Below, one piece after another: positions 32,957 through 45,950 of a stretch of 64,000 nt of DNA. How positions within the stretch are numbered: position 1 is the stretch's first letter; each line of letters starts with the position of its first letter. The notes under the pieces are model-generated. The model saw only the letters and a program-made list of their open reading frames with translations, had not been told where the DNA came from and did no database searches. The translations under genes and the position numbers were made by a program. Source of the DNA: Rusavskia elegans (taxonomy: Eukaryota; Ascomycota; Lecanoromycetes; Teloschistales; Teloschistaceae); assembly GCA_011316305.1 (NCBI GenBank), contig SAUG01000053.1:592828-656827 (forward strand), written 5' to 3'.

Positions 32957-35120
32957 ATGCGTCGCTTCGGATCAGACCAAATGCCTTTCAATTTCAACCC
33001 TCAGGCTCCTGGTCCTTCATACTACCGTCCTCCTGCGCGTGCGCCATATTCACATATCCAGGTTGTCCAGAAGCCAGATGCCGCGCGCCAGGGTCCGAGT
33101 CAGAGTCAGCATGCCTCGCAGCAAGTGACATTCCGAAAACCCTCCTATTCCAAGGAAGCAGAGCAGCTTGCAGCCAACCCCAGACCTCCTGCTGAAGATC
33201 GTCGAGGTGAGTGATACTCGTATTATCCAAGCCGTGATCCCATGACACTGCTAATCTACATCTCCAACAACGCTGTTAGCTGACCAGATTGCATCCCAGG
33301 TCAGAGTATCATGGCTGCCGCAGCAGCGGCTCCTCTGCCGTCGAAGCCAACTGCCAGCCTTGCCAACATGACCTCCGGAACCACCTTCGCAGCCAAGGCT
33401 AGAGCTGCAGAGTTGAACGCCGTTCGCGCTCGCAGAGCGATCAAAGATACCAATGACCAAGACGACACCACTATGCCTGCAGCAATGTCAGGCCCAGTGA
33501 AGCTTAACAAACCTCGCAGCAGGGGCAGAGGAGGCTGGAAACCCCTCAATTTGGATGAGATCCCGGAGTCGACAACAGAAGCAGATCAGTTGGCATATGA
33601 TCAGATTTCTTCGACAGACATCGGCACTGGCCCCACCAGCCAACAGCGTCCATACTCAGAGGTTCGTCCATCGAGGTATCGATGTGTTGCCAGGCTAATT
33701 CGAGGGCCAGGCTCCTCAATTTTCGCAACGCCTGGGGCACCTCACCAACGATGCCGCCACAGAACAGGGTTACATCAAACAAGAGCACATGAGACGTCAG
33801 ATGAACCACTTCAATCAATTAGCCTTGCAACATCAAATGCTGCAATATCCCACCTCTGCTGCATCCACCTTTACCTCACAGTACCATGCTCCTCTTCGCG
33901 GCAGCCCCGAATCGATGGCACACGAGCGCAAATCGACAGACGATGATCCATTCATGGACATGCCTTCAACGGCTTATCGGCTGCCGGTGCAAGCTTTTGA
34001 GTATGACCGTCAGCACGTTGCCGATGTTGCAGGTCGCTCCAATGCTTCAACTCCGCCAACGGTTGGAGGTACGATGGACTACGGCTTTAGATTCCCCACC
34101 GAGCACCAAGAACGGCGCAACATTCCTCATCCTCCCGGTCTTCCTGTGCCATCCAGCTATACCGCAGAAGCGTATCTCAAACAAAAGTCATTGACGACGA
34201 GCCGACAGCCAGCGCTGATGGTTGACACTCACCAGCGAGACCCCAAGCCCTACACCAATTTCAGCAGAAGCAGTGACGACAGCAGCAAAAAGGAAAAACT
34301 ACTGCAGAATCTACAGCAGGCGAGCGAACGCTCGAAAGCGCAGGGCGACGTCGTGTCATCCACCAGGACAGTGCTGTACGACCCTGTCGTCCAGGATGTT
34401 CGCGCCTCTACCGCCGCTCACAGGCATACCGTTTCGCAAAGTGACGACGATATTCTGAAGAGCAGTGAACCTCTGGAATGGAAGAATCGGCCGGTGGACA
34501 TCTACAATACAGTCCTACCTGCTTTGGCTGCACCACTGTTCATAGATGGCGAACAGGCCGTAGCAGCGGACATCAAGTTTGGGGGCGAAGCTTATGACCA
34601 TTCAAACATGACGAAAGCCTCATCGGCGGAGCAGCGTCAGAAGGAGGCGGAAGCATGGTGGTCCTATGACGGGCGTGGACAGCAGCACCTCCGGACATGG
34701 CTGGAGTCCGTGGCAGAAGATCACCGTAAGAAGAAGGCCGGGCAAGACTACGAGAGCATGAAGAAATCACTGGAACGTCAAGCCAGTTTCCCCGATGATC
34801 GGTCGGACAGCTCGACCATCACCACTGTACCGGAGGCGGTTGATTGCCGCGATGCGGTCGACCTGTTGCTCGGGCCCGTCTTGGTCAACATCCGTAGCTA
34901 CACCGAGGACAGTGGACCCGTTTATTTCAACAAGTTCACCAAGGCGCCGGCGTGGGCGGTGGATGGTGGTGCGGAGGGAAACAAGAGTTTCTTCGAGGAG
35001 ACATGGGGCAAGCCACCGTCGCGAGTCGGGCGTGATCCGCGATACCGTCCGACGTTCCATGAAGGACGATATACAGTATTTGAGCCGACGGATGGCAGGG
35101 TCAGTGGCCGTGGGTGGTAA
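32957..35120 (+). CDS. Fungal protein of unknown function, 675 aa
   Basis: Three exons, 32957-33206, 33300-33661 and 33705-35120, with introns of 93 and 43 bp. I chose the ATG at 32957 (MRRFGSDQMPFNF). Alternatives are 32855 (709 aa) and 32981. The N-terminal 250 residues are disordered, Pro/Gln/Ala-rich (FNPQAPGPSYYRPP, RGRGGWKPLN). The middle is Asp/Ser-rich with polar repeats. The C-terminal about 250 residues look folded (EWKNRPVDIYNTVLPALAAP, EAEAWWSYDGRGQQHLRTWLES, AVDLLLGPVLVNIRSY, PAWAVDG, FFEETWG, VGRDPRYRP). No signal peptide, membrane segment or named domain is recognised. The composition suggests a nuclear or RNA/RNP-related protein, which is only a guess. Confidence 0.72.
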
Positions 35121-36669
35121 TGGAGATGCTGCAAGAGGAGAGAGGAGCTTATGAGTGCTATTGCTATGGTAAGCTTTGACGGGTGCAAGTGATTGTGCAT
35201 CAGGATAGCATGGCATTGCTTATGACCTGGACTGCCATCGAGGTAGCAAGGTAGCGACTACGATCATCATGAGATATTGAGCATTATTCAGCCTGTCAGC
35301 AAAAGCGAGGACAATTCGGCATCAATTAGAACAAAGAACAGAAGGGGCAAAAGCATCAAGCTACCTAAATTACATGCGCATCTGGTGCGTGCCGCAGAAG
35401 CGTCTTCTCTCAGGTTAAGGTAAGGTACCTCGGTAAGTGATGTACACGCGAGGAATCTAAAAAGGGGCATGATTTGTATGGATTACCTTTCCTTGGCTGG
35501 ATCATGCAAGCTGCAGCACGGACAGTAGTCGACCAACAGCCGCCTTCCACGAGTTCTAGCTGCGATCCGGATGACTGGTCAAGGCCGTTCATCCGGCTAT
35601 GGAAATGGTAAAGTAAGCATGAGGCTGCGGTATCAGTGGATGCCCAACATGGCTGTGTCCGGGCCTCGAAGAGATTCGGCTGTGATACGCGCATACGACG
35701 TACTGGGTACTGTTGGATGAGCTTCAAAGGTTAAAAAGAGTGGGAAGAAATGCATATTAGCAGTATATAAATAGAGTGTCTCTGCCACTGGGGAAAAGAT
35801 CTGCATACAGAGTAGAACCACCAGGTACAAGGTCCGAAGATGATCCTATCCATGCGGTAAAAGATGAGGGGCAAGCAAGGAGGGGGTTCAGAATGGATAA
35901 ACGATCATGCGAGTACTGAAGTCTCTGAAATCGTCCTGTCGGCTTTGATGAAGTCGACCGAACGCCTTCCAGGACTGGAGGCTGAAAGCGGTTACTCTAA
36001 GCTTGGCGGAAAGTCTGGCTCCTTTGCCGTTGGACGGAAGCTTCCACTCAGTGCCCAAAGCCCTTAGTAACCTCCACCGCCTGTCACCAACACTACTACC
36101 TCACTGCTACGGAACCTACTTCCTCTTTCCTCCCCACCTCCTCCCATCTCTCTGCAGATACCTGTCGACAGCCCTCTCTACCGGGCTTCACTTCCTGTAC
36201 ACCAGGAAGCTGAGCTTGCTCTCAACAAGACCACCGTTTGCCACGCGTCCCGGACGCTTCGGTCGGCCTTGTTCAATTGCATCCTGCTTACCACCCCTCC
36301 ATTCAGCAAGGAAAAGGTGCGTGACCCTGTCTTTCAACTTGATCCTCATCAAGGTCTTCCTCAGCCTAGTACCCTCAAAGCTCATCATTTCTGTATCTCT
36401 CAAATAACATGTCGTTGAATTAACAGTGAATGACGCTAGCCTCACCGCCAGCAAACATAACAATTCATCAGTCAAACAAGTACTCTATGAACTGACATAA
36501 TCAACCCTTAGGTTCGATATTTTGCCCTTTCTCCATCACCTACCTACATCCCACAGAACAATCACCACCTCCAACTCATACAATTATTACGGCTAACTCG
36601 AGGCTACACCCCAGCAGATCAATCGACGGACTTCCACCTTCGTAATTGGACACATCACCAACCGGCACG
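35121..36669. other. Long intergenic region upstream of casein kinase I
   Basis: 1.55 kb with no recognisable protein. It contains a TATA element (35764-35774) and, from about 36060 to 36660, CT/CA-rich sequence typical of a long fungal 5' leader. Short open frames (for example 35864-36067) could be upstream ORFs. Confidence 0.45.
35764..35774 (+). promoter_or_regulatory. TATA box-like element
   Basis: TATATAAATAG on the + strand is a strong match to the TATA consensus and stands out in this region. It is about 0.9 kb upstream of the casein kinase I start codon, so it would imply a long leader or a separate non-coding transcript. Confidence 0.4.
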
Positions 36670-38376
36670 ATGACCACTATGGTGTGTACACCTCCCTTGG
36701 CACAGTCTCTCTAATCCATTCATTTGGTGCACCGGCAATGGATATATTCTGGTCCAGCCGCACGATGGCTACCCCCACAGTTTACGACCCGTATGGGGAA
36801 ACCTATCAAGGAGGCATGCTCGTCATAATGAACATTCTCTCAAAGATAGATCGAAAACGCTGAATGTTCTATTTTGAAGCTATAACTGACCACTCTTCGA
36901 TTTTAGGATCTCCGCGTGGGCAACAAGTACCGTATTGGCCGTAAGATCGGCAGTGGCAGTTTTGGTGACATCTACCTCGGTGAGATACCTTGAATCTACA
37001 TGAGTTTCATCAATCACTGATAGTAAGCAGGCACCAACATTATCTCTGGTGAAGAGATTGCCATCAAACTCGAGAGCGTCAAGGCCAAGCATCCTCAGCT
37101 CGAGTATGAAGCCCGTGTCTATAAATCACTGGCAGGAGGAGTCGGCATCCCCTTCGTTCGCTGGTTCGGCACCGAGTGCGACTACAATGCAATGGTCCTT
37201 GACCTACTGGGACCTAGCTTGGAAGACTTGTTCAACTTCTGCAATCGAAAATTCTCCTTGAAGACGGTGCTTCTCCTGGCTGATCAGCTCATTTCCCGGA
37301 TCGAATACATTCATGCCAAGTCCTTCATCCATCGTGATATCAAGCCCGACAACTTCTTGATGGGTATTGGCAAGCGAGGCAATCAGGTCAATGTCATCGA
37401 TTTCGGTCTTGCCAAGAAATACCGCGACCCCAAGACCCATTTCCACATTCCCTACCGTGAGAACAAGAATTTGACCGGTACGGCTCGTTATGCCAGTATT
37501 AATACTCATCTCGGAGTTGGTAAGTGATCGTAATCTCCAGTGGTAATGAGTCCATGCTGACTCCCACGAGAACAATCCCGCCGTGACGATATGGAATCCC
37601 TAGGATACGTCATGTTGTACTTCTGCCGCGGCTCCCTCCCATGGCAAGGATTGAAGGCTGCCACCAAGAAGCAGAAGTACGACCGCATCATGGAAAAGAA
37701 GATGACCACGCCCACCGAGGTACTCTGTCGCGGGTTTCCTAATGAGTTCGCCATCTACCTGAACTACACCCGCTCGCTGCGTTTCGATGACAAGCCTGAC
37801 TACTCCTACCTTCGAAAGATCTTCCGTGATCTCTTCGTCCGCGAAGGCTTCCAGTACGACTACGTGTTCGACTGGACCGTCTACAAGTATCAGAAAAATG
37901 CGCAGGCCATTGCAGCAGCCGGCAACACGACGCAGCAGGCGACCCAGGACGAAGAGGAGAAGCCAGCTCGTCGTCATGGAGGTACAGGTATGAGTGCAAC
38001 ACCAGCAGGTTACCCTAGTCATTAGAAACACATTCTCAATTAGCCAAATAGGTGCCATTTCCAGTCAGCGTCGTAAGATAGCTGAACGACCGGCAGCAGG
38101 CATTGACACGCCTGATACCAATCGTGCAGTCGGAGGAAGTGACCGGATGTGAGTTCTTGCCATACATAAGCTTCTTGGTTCCTTGTAAGGAACTCTATTT
38201 CCTCTGCGTTGAGTGACAGATCTCAAGTATCACGCTGGCGATGGAGGGATCCATGGACCTGAATTCTGACTAATACTATAGTCTTCGACGTTAGGCTACG
38301 TTCAGCTTCCAAAGGGGCCCAGGAATCTGGTGGTATGTCTCGTCCTCCTGCGAACTGGAGGGATCAATTGAGGTGA
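36670..38376 (+). CDS. ckiA: Casein kinase I (CKI, Hhp1/CkiA type)
   Basis: Six exons: 36670-36681, 36907-36979, 37031-37519, 37571-37987, 38052-38148 and 38295-38376, coding 389 aa. The first coding exon is only 12 nt (MTTM) before a 225-bp intron; [25 protein letters not shown] follows as in all fungal CKI proteins. Glycine loop GSGSFG, VAIK-equivalent EIAIKLE, catalytic loop [11 protein letters not shown] and the CKI-specific SIN (in place of APE) are all present. The tail ([29 protein letters not shown]) matches the conserved tail of Aspergillus/Schizosaccharomyces CKI. It is a constitutive Ser/Thr kinase essential for growth, with roles in polarity, trafficking, clock and DNA repair. If intron 4 is retained the protein ends early after [10 protein letters not shown]. 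Confidence 0.95.
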
Positions 38377-39562
38377 ACAGAGCCCTGTGCCTCTCCGATC
38401 CATCGGCTATTTCCTCGGTATCGGTCGTCTCCCAGAAAGCCTGAGTTGACTGGCTCCATGGCTTCCCAACGGGCGACCGACATCGATTTCTTTCCTTACC
38501 CCACGATTTGTTTGACTACATGGCTCGTTCGCGAACGGATCTCTAAGGATCTTGTCAACGTTTGCTTGGTATCACCAATCTTCACCAAGTAACCAGATTG
38601 ACACATCCCACGTATCCTTTCTCTGGACGAACGGCACGCCGCTGCAAGCAAACGGGAGCTCCACTTGTATGCCGTAGCGTCAATAAGGCTCAAGGGAACG
38701 GATCCAATTGTTAGTCTGGATCTGCAAAGCAGGGATCCAGCGCAAGAGCAACCTTTGTCTGTAGCACCAATAGTCCGATATCGAACCTTCTTCCTTTCAA
38801 ATCAGCACCTCCTACACCCATCCCTTTGCTTTCACCAAGCGCGAACTACTTCCCTCAGCACATCCCTGCACCAGCACCAACCATTTTAGCATCCCCCCCC
38901 TGGTCCAGTTTTCCAGATGGCATCTACGGCCTAGCAGGCATAGCAGCAGGGGAAGACATCATTCAAGAGCAGTGGCCGACAAGCCCCAAACCCACAGTCG
39001 GCGGGCCACGCACCAGGCGCAGATGGCCTGTGCGTACACATTATGGGCTTCGGAGGAAGGGATATCTTTGATGTTATTGGTGAAGTGCCGCGTCCGGGGT
39101 GGTTTAAAGCTGCTATGCGTTTGCTCTTTTCTGTTTGTTCCAGGCATTTCCATAGCTTTTGGCGTCTTCTGCTGTGTTTAACCCACAGGATTCTCAGACC
39201 GGCTTCAGTGTCATAGGACCTCGCGGCAATGACATGAATTATTGAAGGGCACAGCAGGTCGATAGATAGCTTAGGAAATTTACTTTACCCATGACACTTC
39301 ATAACATCCGTGAGGGCTATCTACAGTATTGTCATCATTACAAAATCGTCCATTCCAGATCCTGTCCGGCACTTGAACATATCTTCTTCGACCACGTTCT
39401 GTAAGACTTGACCGCAGTAAATACACGACATCCTGCCGAACAACACTTGACGACGTACGTCGTGCCCTGACCAACCACTTATCTCCCTCCCCAAAACCCA
39501 CCAAAATCCCAAAAGCAACTCTCAACAGGCACGAAAAAAAAAACAAAAAGGGAATAATAACA
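38377..39562. other. Intergenic, no gene recognised
   Basis: 1.19 kb between the CKI stop and the tRNA-Leu gene. Open frames around 38665-39180 have no recognisable product. The right end holds the Pol III terminator of the tRNA. Confidence 0.4.
39534..39543 (-). terminator. RNA polymerase III terminator of tRNA-Leu
   Basis: Ten A residues on + (T10 on the transcribed sense strand) begin 19 bp after the 3' end of the tRNA; a T5 run lies nearer, at 39545-39549. T runs of four or more terminate Pol III. Confidence 0.8.
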
Positions 39563-39668
39563 TGACATGAGTGAGGTTCGAACTCACGCGGATTGCTCCA
39601 GTAGAGTTTTGTGTGACTTCGAGAAAGAAACTTAAATCTACCGCCTTAGACCACTCGGCCATCATGCC
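39563..39668 (-). tRNA. tL(UAA): tRNA-Leu (anticodon UAA) with 24-nt intron
   Basis: On the minus strand a complete cloverleaf can be drawn. The acceptor is GGCATGA/TCATGTC with one G-T pair. The D arm reads GCCGAGTGGTCTAAGGC, the anticodon stem is GTAGA/TCTAC with loop TTTAAG-C (anticodon TAA), there is a long class II variable arm, and the T arm is GTGAG-TTCGAAC-CTCAC. An intron (39607-39630 on +) follows anticodon position 37, the canonical place. B-box TTCGA is intact. Length with intron is 106 nt; CCA is not encoded. The only RNA gene I find in the window. Confidence 0.95.
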
Positions 39669-40319
39669 TGCATTTTAAATTTTTTTTAAAACGGTGTTAT
39701 ATATTGTAAAGTTTGGTCTAAATTAAGACTGCCTCATTTTCACTGCTGGGACTTTGCTGGCTGAGATGGATCGTTCTGAGATGGTTATGGGAGGTTGTGT
39801 TGTGTTGTGAATATGAAGACCAATAGTTGGATGTTAAAAACGCCTTGCTTTGGGGTTTCTTCATTTGATATCTGGAAGTCTCTCATGTGTTTCCGAGTGT
39901 CGAGGAGGAGGGGAGGTAAATCACTATGTCCAGATTTTCCCCACATTCTGGGGAGGATTGCTTCTCTTGTGAATGATTGGATGCAGGATGGCGTTTTGTT
40001 TGCAAGGATATAATTGTGATTGCCCGCGTATAGCCGTAGGTAAGTGGCATATTCAACAAAGATGAATACGCAGACTGCATGGATCAAAAAGTGCAAATGT
40101 GGATTTCCGCTAGACAATATCATCAAGAAACGCCGGCCCCTACCTACCAGCCAGCCTTCGAAAGTATTAGTATAACCGAAAACCCCTTCCTCTCGATTAC
40201 CCCCTTTGCCACACCATAGGACTTCTGTCTCAAGGCCCTTTTCGCCTGTACCGTACAAGGCACTCCATTCCAGCTCCTGCATATACCCAATCCCAGCATC
40301 TTCCCAATCTCTACGGCCG
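39669..40319. other. Intergenic, 3' side of kog1
   Basis: 650 bp between the tRNA 5' end and the kog1 stop. A 199-codon minus-strand frame (39785-40384) overlaps the kog1 3' end and has no family resemblance; it most likely is 3' UTR. AT-rich just upstream of the tRNA (39673-39725). Confidence 0.4.
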
Positions 40320-43300
40320 TCAGGACTGGATCTTCTCCTCCATCCCCTCAACACCCTTACACCTCCAGACATTAATCCAACCACTCCCCACCGCCCCCCC
40401 CGCCACCACCATCCGATGCGGATGAAACGCCGAGCTCGCCATCGGCGTGTTACGATGACTCTGCAGGAAATGGGTCCCCGTGTACGTCGACGGGATGGTC
40501 GGACTCAGCACACTGAGCGGCGTGCCATTCGTATGGAACACATTCAGCGTATGGGATGACGACCCCGCCGCGAAAACAGGCGCGTGTTCATGGACGCTCA
40601 ACCCTCTCATTACGCCTCCTCTTGGCCCTCCTCCTCCTCCTCCTCCTGCCTCGGTCTCCACGGCGCGAATGGTCCTGACTTCATCTTTCCACCTTAAATC
40701 CCAGAGCTTGACTTCGCCGTCTCGGCATCCGGAGACGAGTTCGCGGAAGCCGCCGCGTTGCATGTGCACGTTGGTGATCCATTGGTTGTGTTTGCGCCAG
40801 ACGCGGACCATTTCTGTCGAGGGTTTGAGACGCTGGTCGAAGACGCGGATGGCGCCATCACCGTAGCCGGCGATGAGGGTGGAGCCTTCGACGGCGTCAT
40901 GGGTCAGGGAGGTGATGGGGGAATTGGAACGGGCGGTGATGTTCTGGCACTCATATAAGCATATGTGCGTGGGGGGGAAGTATTTGGAGAGCAGTGGGCA
41001 AGGTTATTGGACAGCTCACGTTGGTACAGATCTCTGTGGCAGCATTCCACACCCTGATCGCCTTTACATCGCCCGCGACCAACAGCTTCCCCTGGCCTTG
41101 CTGCCAATCCAAGACTAATCCCGCGTTCTTAGTGCTCGGCACATGGTCTGTCAGAGCGCGGAAGGCGGAGACGAGTTCGATGCTTTTGTCGGATTCGTAG
41201 TTGCGGAAGATTTTGACGATGCCGTCGGAAGAGCCAGTCAAAAGAAGGGCAGAGTCATCTTCGTTGATGAAGCGCGCCTCGTTGATCCGGCTGCCCGGCG
41301 GATTGCCGTTGGAGAAGCGGCAAAGGCGAGTGTGGTTTGTCCAGTCCCATATGCTACAAGAAACCGTCAGTATTCCACCAGTATTTCGTCGGGTGGCGCA
41401 TTCCAACCATAGATGGACGACATGCAAAAGAGGGTGGGGAGGAGCTTTGATACTGGAAGAAAGACCTACCAGATACTATCACGATCGTCCGCGATGGCCA
41501 AATGATCCTCAAACTGATGGAAATACATCTTTGTCGGCTGTGACCCATTGTTGAAGTAACCAACTGGCTCATCCCACCGGCTTGTGCCCGCAACGCCTTT
41601 CAACGGCTGGGTGCAATCAAGAACTTTCTCGTTGCGGCTTCTTCGCCATAGCTTCTTGTTGTAGTCGTCGCTCCCGGGCTCATCGGGCTCGTTGGGTCGC
41701 ATTTGAGGTTCGCCAAAGTACTGTTAGGTGATCAGCTACCTATCTCTCGATACAACGATATTCCCTACCTCGATCGACCAATCGAAGAATCCGCTCTTTA
41801 GTGGTAGAATAGGAGTAGAAGAAGGATCGTATTTCTGAAACCCTTTAGGCTTGGGTGATTTGGCTTTGATGTAGACTTTCGGCTTCGACTCGGGATCATG
41901 AATATCAGGGGGTCGACTCCATTCCTCGGGGACTCGTGACCGCTTGGGGCCACCCGGGTAGTGCTGAGTGACCTGAATGGTTTGTGGAGCTTGAGCATCC
42001 TCAGCTGAACCTCCAAAGGTGAGTCGCTTCATCGCAGCGGCCATGCTTGCCGTTCGACGCATCCCCGCTGACAGATAGGATTCGTTCTTGGGCAGTGCTG
42101 GAGGAGCTGGCGAGCCCGCCACAGGTGTGCGTCTGCCGTTGGGTGCTGCGGATGGTTGACGTGAAGCCGCTGGGGGGTTTGATACTGCTGCTCGTCTCGA
42201 CAGTCTGACGACATCATTCATCAGAGGCTGGGCTCTCGAGGCCAACGGCGAGGCAAGTAAAGCCTCATGGATGTAGTCGACAATAATCTTCGCATCTTGC
42301 GCGACCTCCGGATGAGGATCAATCGACAAGATCAAAAGATGCATCCACATCGTCCCCTGTACACTGCCGTTGGAAACCCGCTGAAATTCGGCATCGTCGT
42401 CCGAACCCGGCTTTGAAGATCTCCGTAAAAGCGACCCATGCTGCGGGTTCCATTTATTCTCAGCTGCCGTGTCGACCAAAAACTCCTTTTCCTCAATCAA
42501 TTGCTCAAAAGCAACGACAAGGAATCTGTTCTGATATCGTTTGACGAATGTGGAAAAGAAAACAAGCAGCTCCCTTCGCACCATGCTGTTACCGTCATTA
42601 GTCATAATCATGATCGTGGATGCGACGCATTCTTCGTAATGTGCCACCTGCGCTGTCAAGTCGGGGATCCCAAGGAAGTTGTTCAGAGCATGCAAGGCCG
42701 CTGCTCGGACTTCGGGGACTGGATCGATAGCCATCTCACACAACTTCTGATGAGCCTGCGACCGTATACCAACCCATTTGGCTTCGGGGAAGTCGGCCCA
42801 AAGCATACTGATGCAGAGGCATGACCACTGGCGAAGTAGAGGATTTTCGGCGTCTTGGAAGTGGCTGATGCAAGTCTCGATGAGCTCAGGCGAGAGACAA
42901 ACAGTCTGGCCCTGGTTGAATCCACGACAAAACATGGCAATGATGAAAGCGGACATGGCTCGATGCTCGCTCTGGTTAGGTACCGGAAGCTGTGCACTGG
43001 GATTCAACATGGTGAGGAAGTATTGATACCCGTTATCTTTGATGAGATCGGCCTGACAAGCACCATCCACCGCCAGGATACGCGCCCAGATGAATATCAT
43101 CACCGGTTTCAGCTCGAATGCGGCGGACTGAAGCAGCTTGAGGACGTAGGGGAAAATGCCGATCGTAAGTGCAAGGTTGACTGCCCAAGCGCCCATATCC
43201 AAGAATCGGCTGAGGAGTATCAACGCTCGGAGTCGATGCACTTGACTCAACAGCACCTGAAGCACAATTGGCAATTGACTCGGCGCTTCTTGATTAGGGG

Positions 43301-44996
43301 CGCCCTGGGCTAGGTATACCTCGAACGCAGTCAACTGGTCCGTGAAGAATTCCGAATGCACATATTCGTACGATGGACCACCATCCTCGGCGGCAATCAT
43401 CGCCGGTAGCTGTGCGAGGACCATCTCAATTGTAAGATCCCACGCCAGCCAGAGCGGATGGTTATGCGTTTCCGGTAACGAAGGCACTGACATGGGGTGG
43501 CAGCCGTTTGCCCTCATGATTCGTTCGCTGAGCAAGAAGTTCCGAAAGAGTGCCGCAACCATGAGGTCTTGACGAAACAGCTTCTTAAATACCGCTCGAG
43601 GAAGGAGATTCCAGGCTATAGTATCAGTGATGGCAGTGAAGATCCAGTTCAATTCTCCCAGTGGACTCCGTCGCTCCGCTAGTCGCCCTGGAATCCTACT
43701 CACGTCCTTGAGACTCACTTCGCATGGCAAGGGGTTGTTTAGTAGGAAGAATCGCAGCGAAATATCGATGGGCGTCGTGAGACAACAGGTGAAAAGATCT
43801 GCTGGCAGGCTGGGATTTGTTGGCAAAGACTCGGTCTTACCACATGCGGCCAGTTGAATGTTGTCACCATGAGTCGGGAGTTGGAGGTTAGGATCCTTTT
43901 TCTTGGCTTCGGCATCTTCTTCCTCATGTTTCTCGACAAAGCGGTCGAAGTTTGCAATAATGTTACCTGCGTTGGAGCAGTCAAAGACGTACAGACTCGG
44001 TGCTCCCAGCCAGATTTGGAGGTCGTACAGAGAGACAGGTATATACTGGGTATAGTTGCGGTTGAAAACCCAAATCTCCCCTGAAGGTGTGGGCATCGGA
44101 ACTCCGTGCCCATTGTAATGGAACAAGATTCTCTCATCTTTTGCATTCCTCCGTAAGGATTTGCAAAACTTCTGGGTCTCCTCAACGGATGGATCAAGGT
44201 ATTGCTTGTACCTCACGCGAATGCTTAGCCCTTCGTACTGCTCTTGTAGCTTCTTTCCGATCTGCTCCATTGTCTTGCTGTTTGTTCCGACTATGGGTGT
44301 TGGGTCGATCCAGCATTCCAGCTTGGCGGTAGGATTGGTCTTGACAACGTCTGGGGGATCAACGCCGATATTGAGACACATGATGAGTGCTGCAGAGACG
44401 GTCTTCAAGCGGTCACGCATACGCCATTCGGAGGGATTATAATTTGGGTCATGCTGCCGTGGTTTCCCTCCCGTTTCGTGTCGCTTGTCGGTGTAGTACA
44501 TGAAGAAGGTCTGGAGGAGGACTGTTAGCTACGACATGTCTTGTCTCCATGAAAGGTAGCGTTCAAAGGCACTGACCGAGCTGAGGTGCTCTAGATACTT
44601 GGTCGAATTGTATTGCTCATCGTACCCGTGGCGCATCTCCCATTCTTCTGTTGGATCTGGCCTCTCAGGCAGCGGTTGCCGTCTTCTGGCGACATCGGTA
44701 TTTGACCTTAATAACGCTGGAGGCTTCGTAGTGTCACCTTTGATGGTCGAGCCAGTGTCATCGTCTGAAGCAGCACTGAGCGTGGACTTCCTGGTCACTG
44801 TGCTTGCGCTTCTTCGTATAGGTTTCAAAATCGGCTGAACACTGCTTCTCCGCGCAGGAGATTGCCCTCTGACAGCTCTCAAGGATCGTTCAGGGGAAAG
44901 CTGGCGGATTTGGGCGCTGAAGTACTGGCGGACGTTCTCGTTATCCGGGTAATATTGATTGGGAAGCCTAGGGGTTGGCTGGGCTAAGGCAAGCAT
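40320..44996 (-). CDS. kog1: TORC1 subunit Kog1/raptor
   Basis: Five exons: 44996-44577, 44510-41769, 41720-41470, 41353-41020 and 40943-40320, coding 1456 aa. Introns of 66, 48, 116 and 76 bp all rejoin conserved sequence (LSS-TFFMYYTDKRH; DWSIE-YFGEPQ; RDSI-CIWDWTNH; EICTN-NITARSNS). After a basic Ser-rich N terminus comes the raptor N-terminal conserved (caspase-like) domain at about 150-310, with HYNGHGVPMP and YVFDCSNAG where caspases carry His and Cys. HEAT-type helices occupy the middle, and WD40 blades run from about 1090 to the end. Raptor binds TOR kinase and recruits TOS-motif substrates on the vacuole. One WD40 loop carries a seven-glycine run (EAGGGGGGGPRGG). The 3' third is interrupted by the most introns. 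Confidence 0.96.
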
Positions 44997-45950
44997 GGCT
45001 CGTGTGAGGTGTCTTGGTTCGTTGTGTTATGGGAGCTCCTCGTCTCTCGGTATTGCTGGTCGGTTGGCTCAGTGCGTAGATTCCCTGTCAGTACCTCGTG
45101 GTAGAATTTGGTTCTAACGACTGCTTGACGAAAGTGCCTTGGAACTTTTGCGACGTCGGGACGCTCTCAAGACTCTGAACACGCAATACAAGCACGATCA
45201 CATGATGGCCGGTGCTAAGCTAGCGCAGGAAGCTCACGGGGATGCAGATGACACCCGACTACTACAACGACAGCGGCTCTGCGGGGCATGTTGGACCCTT
45301 GCTGCCCATGAGGCTCAAGCCGTTAGCTGTCGATCCTCGCGCGATTCTCTTTTGGGTATGGCTTCGATACTCTTGCTACTTTAAGTTTAACGTGGCCAGC
45401 AACGGCCGAGGGCAACCAAATCTATTAGCAGTAGATTGTTTCGGTATGCACAGTCACGTAGCAAGGGTCAAGTCCTTGTCAATAGTGTCTCACCCATTTG
45501 CAATTCGGCAGTTGTGATGGTTAGCGTTAGCTGGACTACGACAACTGCCTATCCGTCTATTAGTTTTGTGTATAGGTGATGTGACATGTAGCTGCCCAGT
45601 GCACAGGTAAATTAATTGGATCTCCATATCAGTTGGGCGATGGCCTTCTCGCCAAAGCAAAGTGGAGATGAATGGAACACGGTGAATAGATTACTGGTTA
45701 ATATTGGAGTGTGCAGTACGTTCCTGGAGCAGGCCTTGCTATTTATGAACATTGCCAGACGCACCCGAGGGTGCTAGATATCGAATGCAATAGTCAGAAG
45801 AAAGAATCTGTCTTGCATTGGACCCGTCACCTCCCTAAATCAGTAAAAAAGTTTTCCAGATGTCCTCCCTTGAACACGAGAACGAAAATAGTACGGTGAC
45901 GCCAGCATTAGACTTACATGGATAGCATATCATGACCTCCTCCCTCCTCA
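44997..45950. other. Intergenic between kog1 and kelch gene
   Basis: 950 bp holding the kog1 promoter (right next to 44997) and the 3' end of the kelch gene. Short open frames at 45139-45517 have no recognisable product. Confidence 0.45.

Noticed and set aside
38331..38345. GTATGT donor-like site near the end of casein kinase I
   Set aside because: Reading through gives a short tail ending at 38376; no good acceptor with a continuing frame follows. A longer alternative tail cannot be excluded.
39785..40384. 199-codon minus-strand open frame
   Set aside because: Overlaps the end of kog1, has no family resemblance and an unlikely composition; best explained as 3' UTR.
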